This document shows positions 15,096 to 19,769 of a stretch of DNA of 19,769 nucleotides, piece by piece. The stretch lies in NCBI GenBank assembly GCA_947254665.1, contig CAMYEJ010000007.1:1-19769 (forward strand), read 5' to 3'. Origin of the DNA: an uncultured Peptoniphilus sp. Lineage in GTDB: Bacteria > Bacillota > Clostridia > Tissierellales > Peptoniphilaceae. How positions within the stretch are numbered: the first letter of the stretch is position 1; the number at the start of each line of letters is the position of its first letter. A model generated the notes under the pieces. It saw only the letters and a program-made list of their open reading frames with translations, made no database searches and was not told where the DNA came from. The position numbers and the translations under genes were made by a program.

Positions 15096-16490
15096 ATGGA
15101 AGAATTTAACAATAATTTAGAAAATAGACCTTTAAATGAATATGAAATAAGAAGAGAAAATAGAAGAAGAGACAGGAAAAAATCCGGCAAATCTGTGGTT
15201 TTTTTAGCTATTTGTTTCTCACTTATCGGTTCAATCTTGGGCTCTGCAATCACATATAATTTTTTGATTACGAGAAATATGAATTCTAATGTTACAGAAA
15301 CCGAACCTGGAAGCACCACACCTGTTAAGATAAACACCAGTGATTCAGAAAATGTGGGTAGCGCAGTCTTTAAGAAAGTTGTACCATCTGTAGTTGGTAT
15401 CACTACCAAGGGTTACCAAAGAACAATCTTCGGTACCCAAGCCATAACAGGCACTGGATCAGGAGTTATAATTTCCAAGGACGGATATATATTGACCAAC
15501 TCCCACGTAATTAGGATTGGTGAAAATATTTCCAAAGACGTGGAAGTCTATCTAAATGACGGTCAAAAAGTGAAGGGTAAAGTAGTTTGGTCTGACAAGG
15601 CGGTGGACATTGCCATCGTTAAAATAGAAGGGGCAAAAAACTTAGTACCAGCTGAACTCGGAGATTCTGATTCACTTGAAGTAGGTCAAACTGCAATCGC
15701 CATAGGAAACCCAATCGACCTTGCTTTCCAAAGATCTCTAAGTAAAGGAGTTATTTCTGGACTTAATAGATTTATAGGACAAGTTGACGGCGGTGGGTAC
15801 ATGGTTGGACTTATTCAAACCGATGCATCTATAAACGGAGGTAACTCTGGTGGACCCCTAGTAGATCAAAGTGGGAAAATCATTGGTATAAACACTGTGA
15901 AACTTCAAAGTGCTGAAGGAATGGGATTTGCAATTCCTATCAATTCAATAAAACCAATTATAGAATCTGTTTTAAAGACTGGAGAATACCAACCAGTTGC
16001 ATTGGGAGCAACCATAATGCCTGTTCAATCAGTTCAAAGGATGGTAAATAAATCTCTTGGAACAAATTACGGACAATTTATTGCCAAAGTTGAAAATGGA
16101 AGTCCCGCAGAAAAGGCAGGAATCAAAAAAGGAGATATCCTATTGGAAATCGACGGCACAAAAGTCGTAACCAATGAAGTATTAAGAGCATTACTCTATA
16201 AGTACAATCCTGGAGATGTGGCAAAGGCGACTATTTTGAGAAATGGAAAAGAAGTAAAAATCGAAATCACATTTACAGATTACAAGATTCCAAAACAAAA
16301 AGTTGAAGAAGGAATTCCGGGACAAAATGGAGTAGATCCAGGTCAAGATAATGGAAACCAAAATGACCAAGGTCAAGATGGCGGATATAGCGGCGGACAA
16401 GGAGATCCAGGACAAGGCGGTCAAGATGGATATGGATACGGAGATATGGATGATTTCCTAGAATTCTTCAATGGACTATTTAATAATTGA
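15096..16490 (+). CDS. Membrane-anchored HtrA/DegP-like serine protease with Gly/Gln/Asp-rich tail
   Basis: This 464-residue surface protease degrades or trims misfolded exported proteins. After a charged cytoplasmic stretch rich in Arg/Lys (1-32), one membrane segment spans about 33-56. The trypsin-like domain holds the triad His137 (LTNSHV), Asp171 (AVDIAIVKI) and Ser251 (NGGNSGGPL). A single PDZ domain covers about 305-395. Residues 406-464 form an unusual tail rich in Gly, Gln, Asp and Pro (repeats like DPGQDN, QGDPGQGG) ending in an aromatic/acidic patch, MDDFLEFFNGLFNN. An in-frame ATG at 15066 exists, but GGAGG at 15084-15088 points to the ATG at 15096. It is a single gene with its own terminator. 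Confidence 0.94.
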   Translation: MEEFNNNLENRPLNEYEIRRENRRRDRKKSGKSVVFLAICFSLIGSILGSAITYNFLITRNMNSNVTETEPGSTTPVKINTSDSENVGSAVFKKVVPSVVGITTKGYQRTIFGTQAITGTGSGVIISKDGYILTNSHVIRIGENISKDVEVYLNDGQKVKGKVVWSDKAVDIAIVKIEGAKNLVPAELGDSDSLEVGQTAIAIGNPIDLAFQRSLSKGVISGLNRFIGQVDGGGYMVGLIQTDASINGGNSGGPLVDQSGKIIGINTVKLQSAEGMGFAIPINSIKPIIESVLKTGEYQPVALGATIMPVQSVQRMVNKSLGTNYGQFIAKVENGSPAEKAGIKKGDILLEIDGTKVVTNEVLRALLYKYNPGDVAKATILRNGKEVKIEITFTDYKIPKQKVEEGIPGQNGVDPGQDNGNQNDQGQDGGYSGGQGDPGQGGQDGYGYGDMDDFLEFFNGLFNN

Positions 16491-16519
16491 TGATTTAATA
16501 AATTGAATAAGTATAATAG

Positions 16520-16544
16520 AACTCTGCTTAGGCAGAGTTTTTTT
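16520..16544 (+). terminator. Terminator of the HtrA gene
   Basis: AACTCTGC (16520-16527) pairs perfectly with GCAGAGTT (16532-16539) around TTAG, followed by a T run. Confidence 0.9.
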
Positions 16545-16556
16545 GTGCTTTGTTTT

Positions 16557-16702
16557 TGACGGGATGTAGGTGGCAGTCATCAATGTTTGACCTCACCCGG
16601 GTTATACCCATTCGACTTCAGAGCCTTGCGGCTCTTCCGCTCAGGGTGACTGTGTTCATTAGGTTTTCTTCAAAGAGAGTCCTCCAAACTACCGCCACCA
16701 CG
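16557..16702 (+). repeat. Palindromic intergenic repeat, type A (copy 2)
   Basis: This copy shares GGTTATACCCATTCGA and CTCAGGGTGACTGT with the element at 9579-9787, here separated by only 24 bases that form the hairpin GAGCC-TTGC-GGCTC (16621-16634). Outer segments GGTGGCAGT (16569-16577) and ACTACCGCCACC (16688-16699) are nearly complementary, so the unit folds as one long imperfect hairpin. No coding potential is seen. Confidence 0.7.
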
Positions 16703-16712
16703 TAAAATTATT

Positions 16713-16755
16713 GTCATCCTGAGGGAGAAACCGAAGGTTTCGAGTCGAAGGATCT
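16713..16755 (+). repeat. Palindromic repeat, type B, forward
   Basis: The unit starts GTCATCCTGAG and ends TCGAAGGATCT, with the hairpin AAACC-GAA-GGTTT in the middle. The same ends occur inverted at 16887-16932. This kind of TCATCCTGAG/CGAAGGATC intergenic unit is common in several bacterial genomes. Confidence 0.7.
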
Positions 16756-16810
16756 GACCTCTATTTAACCTGTATCTTATAAAAAGTTACACAAGAACCT
16801 ACCAACTTCA

Positions 16811-16849
16811 GTCACCCTGAGCGAGCGAAGCGAGTCGAACGGGTATAAC
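16811..16849 (+). repeat. Palindromic repeat, type A core, inverted relative to 16600
   Basis: The unit starts GTCACCCTGAGCG and ends TCGAACGGGTATAAC, the reverse complement of the type A core at 16601-16651 with a shorter middle (GCGAGCGAAGCGAG). One can pair with the other. Confidence 0.7.
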
Positions 16850-16886
16850 TTCCGAGGACCTAGCCTAGGCAACTGGTTTTTTTAAG

Positions 16887-16932
16887 AGATCCTTCGACTA
16901 CAAAGGCTACCGCCTTTTTCGCTCAGGATGAC
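16887..16932 (+). repeat. Palindromic repeat, type B, inverted
   Basis: The unit reads AGATCCTTCGA, then an AAAGG/CCTTT hairpin, then CGCTCAGGATGAC, the inverse of the type B unit at 16713-16755. With it, the order across the gap is A-reverse, B-forward, A-forward, B-reverse. From here to 17130 no gene or clear motif is seen. Confidence 0.65.
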
Positions 16933-17131
16933 TTGGTGGAGAGGTGAGGACCCCACTATAGTAATTGCCTTCCCTAAGGTTTTCTCAATATAGCCTCTCG
17001 GCTGTGGAACCTGATTGCTTCCTCTACAAAAATATTCAAATGTCTGACCAACTTATTTGACCATTATTTTCATAATCATTTATTAAACTTTATATTCATA
17101 ATATAAAACGGCTTAAAATAGCCATTTCCTA

Positions 17132-17160
17132 TTGACAACCATAGAGAAAAGTTATAATAT
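17132..17160 (+). promoter_or_regulatory. Promoter of the structured leader before the yitT-like gene
   Basis: A perfect TTGACA (17132-17137) is followed by TATAAT (17153-17158, spacing 15) or, with the standard 17-nt spacing, TAATAT (17155-17160). Transcription would begin near 17165, directly at the start of the structured leader. Confidence 0.65.
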
Positions 17161-17284
17161 TATTATGAAAGAAAAATTAAGTATCTTTTAAGGTTACCTT
17201 CGGGTAGTTTTTATCTGATGACAGTTCTTACGATAAAGAGCCTGGTTTATGTCTGATGTGACAGATTTATAGGCTAAAAAGTAG

Positions 17285-17302
17285 CTCTGGTTCAGAGTTT
17301 TT
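17285..17302 (+). terminator. Internal terminator-like hairpin of the leader
   Basis: CTCTG (17285-17289) pairs with CAGAG (17293-17297) around GTT, followed by TTTTT (17298-17302). The short stem can be replaced by the alternative pairing AGAGC/GCTCT, so it may be a regulated attenuator. Confidence 0.5.
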
Positions 17303-17339
17303 ACAAGAAAAAATTAAGAAACAAAAAAGCATCTCACCT

Positions 17340-17365
17340 AAAAGACGTTTGGCCGTCTTTTTTTT
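17340..17365 (+). terminator. Terminator 60 nt before the yitT-like gene
   Basis: AAAAGACG (17340-17347) pairs with CGTCTTTT (17354-17361) around TTTGGC, followed by further T residues. A-rich sequence on the other side could make it bidirectional. Confidence 0.85.
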
Positions 17366-17424
17366 GTTGCAAAATTTTATTGCGATAGATTTAAGATAGG
17401 TAAATTAAGAATAGGAGTGAAATA

Positions 17425-18057
17425 ATGCTAAATAAAAAACTTAATTTTTTAGATTTATCCTTTAGATCTCTTCTAAGGATTGTTTTAGGCAGCGGGATTC
17501 TCGCTTTTGCCGTGTTAAATGTGCATGACCAAAGTTTTGTGACAGAAGGTGGTATCCTTGGTCTTATGCTATTTTTAAAGAAGATGCTTGGGATTGACCC
17601 ATCCATTTCTTCTGTCGTACTTGACGTTTTGTGCTACATCTTGGGTTACAAAATCCTTGGCGGTGAATTTATCAAGAAATCAATGGTTGCGACCGTTCTT
17701 TTTTCTGTATTTTTAGGTATTTTTAAATTTACGGGAACTATTTTACCACCTCTCTATGACAGCCCTCTTGTGGCTGCTGTACTTGGTGGGGTTTTAATCG
17801 GTCTTGGCTGTGGTCTTGTGGTTACCGAAGGTGGTGCCACGGGCGGCGACGATGCTTTAGCTCTTGCTATTTCTGACAAGTTTAACCTAAGCCTTGCAAT
17901 GGTCTACATCATTTGTGATATAGTAGTGCTTGCCATGTCTATTAGTTATATTCCTGCAGCGCAACTTGTGTTTTCTCTTATCACGACTACGATTAGTTCT
18001 GTGATTGTGGGACAAATTGAGCTTAAGGGTAGAGTGGCTATGGCTGCAAGTGCGTAA
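17425..18057 (+). CDS. YitT-family membrane protein, short form
   Basis: This 210-residue integral membrane protein has five to six hydrophobic segments. It resembles the YitT/DUF161 family: LGSGILAFAVLNV and TEGGILGLMLFLKK near the start, GVLIGLGCGLVVTEGGATGGDD in the second half with its Gly-rich repeat. Family members with a C-terminal DUF2179 domain are nearly 290 residues; this one ends right after the last membrane segment and lacks that domain. Molecular function of the family is not established. AGGAGTG precedes the ATG. Upstream lies a 200-base structured leader ending in a terminator, so expression may be controlled by RNA. Confidence 0.85.
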   Translation: MLNKKLNFLDLSFRSLLRIVLGSGILAFAVLNVHDQSFVTEGGILGLMLFLKKMLGIDPSISSVVLDVLCYILGYKILGGEFIKKSMVATVLFSVFLGIFKFTGTILPPLYDSPLVAAVLGGVLIGLGCGLVVTEGGATGGDDALALAISDKFNLSLAMVYIICDIVVLAMSISYIPAAQLVFSLITTTISSVIVGQIELKGRVAMAASA

Positions 18058-18080
18058 CAATGATATTAAATTCTAAAATA

Positions 18081-18123
18081 AAAAAGTATTGGATCTAGGT
18101 TTTTCCTATTTCCAATACTTTTT
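18081..18123. terminator. Bidirectional terminator between the convergent yitT-like and glutaredoxin-fusion genes
   Basis: AAAAAGTATTGGA (18081-18093) pairs perfectly with TCCAATACTTTTT (18111-18123), with an inner AGG/CCT pair. A and T runs on both sides allow it to work on either strand, and the two flanking genes converge here. Confidence 0.9.
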
Positions 18124-18126
18124 TTA

Positions 18127-18855
18127 TTATTTTTCAAAGATTCTTTTTAATTCGTCTTCGTTGTATCCGCCGTAAACTTCTCCGTCGTAAAACATTTGTG
18201 GAACACTGTTAAATCCCATGGATATGAGTTCATCCTTATTCTTTGGTTCTTCGGTGGATCTAAATTCATATTCTATTTTATTTTTATCCAGGTATGATTT
18301 TAGTCTTATACATGCTGGACAATTATCTCTGCCATAAATTATTGGTGTTTTGGATTTTTTAAGTTTCGTAAGTAGATCTTCGTCTTCATTTTCTTTTTCT
18401 GTTATTATTTCTACTTTTTTATTTTCTGGGTTATATTTTATTTCAAATCCTACGATAACTGCCAAATCTCTTAGTCTGAAGTAGTTGTATCCGTCCACAT
18501 TTACCACTTCTATGTGGGAGAGAGTCTTATTTATTTCTATAGGAATTTCCACTGTCTTTAGATTTTCTCCAAGTTTTTCAGGTTGGATCTTGTCACCCGT
18601 ATATTCTGTCTTTGAATTTATTACTACAGACTTTATATCTTTGTTGTAGCCTACTTCGAATTTAGATGGGGTGTCTTTTATTGCATATGCGATGTCCCTC
18701 AAACGGAAATAGTTGAAACCTTGATACTTTACTCCAGAGATTTCGACCTTGGTGTCATTTATATAGATTCCTCGGTCCGATGGAGTAGTTGCACTTGCAA
18801 ATCCTGGAATCATAGCAATAATAAGTGAGCAGACAATTATTTTTAAATTTTTCAT
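18127..18855 (-). CDS. Secreted protein with copper-amine-oxidase-N-like repeats and a C-terminal glutaredoxin domain
   Basis: The 242-residue protein begins with a signal peptide (about 1-22, SLIIAMIPGFASA) and should act outside the membrane. Two similar segments, YQGFNYFRLRDIAYAI (44-59) and VDGYNYFRLRDLAVIVG (120-136), match the stalk-like repeats often annotated as copper amine oxidase N-terminal domain in Firmicutes surface proteins. Residues about 162-242 form a glutaredoxin: IIYGRDNCPACIRLKSYL with Cys179 and Cys182, then SVPQMFYDGEVYGGYNEDEL with the cis-proline. This suggests a surface thiol-disulfide enzyme. No membrane anchor is seen. AAGGAGG precedes the ATG. The substrate is unknown. 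Confidence 0.9.
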   Translation of the reverse strand: MKNLKIIVCSLIIAMIPGFASATTPSDRGIYINDTKVEISGVKYQGFNYFRLRDIAYAIKDTPSKFEVGYNKDIKSVVINSKTEYTGDKIQPEKLGENLKTVEIPIEINKTLSHIEVVNVDGYNYFRLRDLAVIVGFEIKYNPENKKVEIITEKENEDEDLLTKLKKSKTPIIYGRDNCPACIRLKSYLDKNKIEYEFRSTEEPKNKDELISMGFNSVPQMFYDGEVYGGYNEDELKRIFEK

Positions 18856-18872
18856 AGCTCCTCCTTTTTATT

Positions 18873-18881
18873 ATTGTACCA
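18873..18881 (-). promoter_or_regulatory. Extended -10 promoter of the glutaredoxin-fusion gene
   Basis: On the - strand TGGTACAAT forms an extended -10 (TGn plus TACAAT) about 18 nt before the start codon. No good -35 is visible. Confidence 0.4.
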
Positions 18882-18917
18882 CGAATATTTTAATCATGCT
18901 TTATTTTGTTAAAATAT

Positions 18918-18952
18918 TTGACAATGAAAACTTAATCTTTTAATGATATACT
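18918..18952 (+). promoter_or_regulatory. Possible promoter of the yqeC-like gene
   Basis: A perfect TTGACA (18918-18923) lies upstream, but the hexamer at standard 17-nt spacing (TAATGA) is poor and the better TATACT (18947-18952) is 23 nt away. The -35 is convincing; the -10 is unresolved. Confidence 0.4.
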
Positions 18953-18975
18953 TAGAATAGTATTAGGAGGTTAAG

Positions 18976-19671
18976 ATGTTAAAAGATTTACTTAATATAG
19001 ATGGAGGAGTAATCTCTGTGGTTGGCTCCGGCGGCAAGAAAACTTTTATTGAAAACTTCTCCAATGAGTTAAAAGAGAGCCTTGCAATTGGTGAGAGCAT
19101 CCTAATTACAACAACCATGGGGATGGCTATTCCGAGAGGACTTCGATGGGACGAAATCTTCATACCTAACAAAATTTTTCTAAAAACTGCTCACACGAGA
19201 AAGATTGTATATTATGGAAATGGAATAGAAGGGAGTAAGATGAATCCAATAGAAAGTTTGGACGATCTTAAAAATTTTAAATACGTTTTTATCAATGGAG
19301 ATGATTCCAACGGTAAACCTCTTAAAGCCAACGATGATTTTGAGCCTAAGGTGCTGGAAGAAACTGATATTACTGTTGGAGTAATTCCTTGGGGATACTT
19401 GGGAAGATTTGTAAACGGGGAAATAGTTCAAAATGAAAACCTATTTAAGATTAGATTTGAAAAGGACTCCATCACAAAGAAGACCTATAAGGATATAATT
19501 ACAAGCCCGGACGGACTTTTCAAAGGAGCAAAAGGTCGCGAGGTTCTACTTATTTCGAATGTTTATAAGGAAAATGATGACTTCTTTGATTTTGCAAACT
19601 ACATAAGAAGACATGTGGACATGGAAATTATATATGGGGATCAAAAAGAAGGAAAGTACAAGAAACTTTAA
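18976..19671 (+). CDS. YqeC-like protein (selenium-dependent molybdenum hydroxylase accessory family)
   Basis: This 231-residue cytoplasmic protein resembles YqeC, a small nucleotide-binding-like protein found with selenium-dependent molybdenum hydroxylases. The P-loop-like VVGSGGKKTFI (residues 15-25) is followed by ILITTTMGMAIP, FINGDDSNGKPLKA and TDITVGVIPWGYLGR, which match the family order (Gly-rich loop, TTT, a D/E-GA-type KP-K-A segment, V-G-V). The second Gly-Lys-Thr position is GKKT instead of GKTT, so nucleotide binding may be changed. AGGAGG precedes the ATG. It is transcribed away from the glutaredoxin-fusion gene. No hydroxylase gene is inside this window; the next gene lies beyond the right edge. 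The call is by motif pattern, moderately sure. Confidence 0.72.
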   Translation: MLKDLLNIDGGVISVVGSGGKKTFIENFSNELKESLAIGESILITTTMGMAIPRGLRWDEIFIPNKIFLKTAHTRKIVYYGNGIEGSKMNPIESLDDLKNFKYVFINGDDSNGKPLKANDDFEPKVLEETDITVGVIPWGYLGRFVNGEIVQNENLFKIRFEKDSITKKTYKDIITSPDGLFKGAKGREVLLISNVYKENDDFFDFANYIRRHVDMEIIYGDQKEGKYKKL

Positions 19672-19739
19672 AATACTATAAAGGATCCGATAAAGATTAA
19701 GCTTGTGTAGAAAATATTTATAAAAAAACTTAAATCCCC

Positions 19740-19768
19740 TTGACAAATAAAAATATACTGGTTATAAT
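19740..19768 (+). promoter_or_regulatory. Consensus promoter for a gene beyond the window
   Basis: TTGACA (19740-19745) and TATAAT (19763-19768) are exactly 17 nt apart, a perfect consensus. The stretch 19672-19739 holds no gene or obvious terminator. Confidence 0.8.
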
Positions 19769-19769
19769 G

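Larger units (their letters stand above)
17165..17365 (+). ncRNA. Structured RNA leader or small RNA of unknown class
   Basis: About 200 bases between a promoter and a strong terminator fold extensively but match no riboswitch class I recognise. Hairpin a (17190-17211) has a C-TTCG-G tetraloop. TTTATC (17210-17215) can pair with GATAAA (17232-17237). AGCCT (17239-17243) pairs with AGGCT (17271-17275) around a GTCTG/CAGAT stem. CTCTG-GTT-CAGAG (17285-17297) is followed by TTTTT. AGAGC (17237-17241) can instead pair with GCTCT (17284-17288), which would break that terminator-like hairpin, giving a riboswitch-like choice. It may be the 5' leader of the yitT-like gene or an independent small RNA. 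Confidence 0.55.

Noticed and set aside
16713..16932. CRISPR array
   Set aside because: The repeats are few, differ from one another, alternate in orientation and lack equal-length spacers; no cas gene is nearby.
17165..17191. Eight-codon reading frame at the start of the structured leader, a possible leader peptide
   Set aside because: Its ATG lies at or before the expected transcript start and has no ribosome binding site.
17165..17365. T-box, lysine, purine or glycine riboswitch before the yitT-like gene
   Set aside because: None of their conserved core sequences (for example the T-box TGG-ACCGCG or the glycine ACCGAAGG) is present.

Overview
The window comes from a low-GC, anaerobic, amino-acid-fermenting Firmicute. 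Gene content (Stickland-type glycine reductase with UGA-encoded selenocysteine, a glycine riboswitch, peptide and amino-acid utilisation genes) and the strongly A/T-rich codon choice point to Clostridia/Tissierellia, possibly a Peptoniphilaceae-like organism. The genus cannot be fixed from the sequence alone.

Region 1 (1-8004) is a nearly complete glycine reductase locus on the + strand. A single-aptamer glycine riboswitch with antiterminator and terminator precedes grdX, trxB, trxA, grdE, grdA, grdB, grdC and grdD, and the selenocysteine tRNA gene (selC) follows 56 nt after the grdD stop. grdA and grdB each contain one in-frame UGA in the expected selenoprotein motif, so each is one gene read through UGA. 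Functionally, GrdE (self-cleaving to a pyruvoyl enzyme) and GrdB activate glycine, GrdA carries the carboxymethyl group as a selenoether, GrdC/GrdD release acetyl phosphate, and TrxB/TrxA re-reduce GrdA. selA, selB and selD are not in the window.

Region 2 (8061-11400) holds a fused AcpS-NnrD protein, a MazF-type toxin with no antitoxin beside it, a palindromic intergenic repeat and a membrane-anchored L,D-transpeptidase.

Region 3 (11407-15020) has a leftward operon of an NhaC-family antiporter and a zinc-type asparaginase II. It is divergent from a P1-family (DmpA-like) self-processing aminopeptidase.

Region 4 (15096-19769) holds a membrane-anchored HtrA protease with a Gly/Gln/Asp-rich tail, then about 930 bases without a protein gene. 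That gap contains a cluster of palindromic repeats and a structured, riboswitch-like leader of unknown class in front of a YitT-type membrane protein. A secreted protein joining stalk-like repeats to a glutaredoxin domain follows on the - strand, then a divergent YqeC-like protein (a family tied to selenium-dependent molybdenum hydroxylases). A consensus promoter at the right edge belongs to whatever lies beyond.

The items most worth follow-up are the uncharacterised leader RNA at 17160-17365, the selC promoter that coincides with the grd terminator, the eroded NADPH motif in TrxB, and the paired palindromic repeats.
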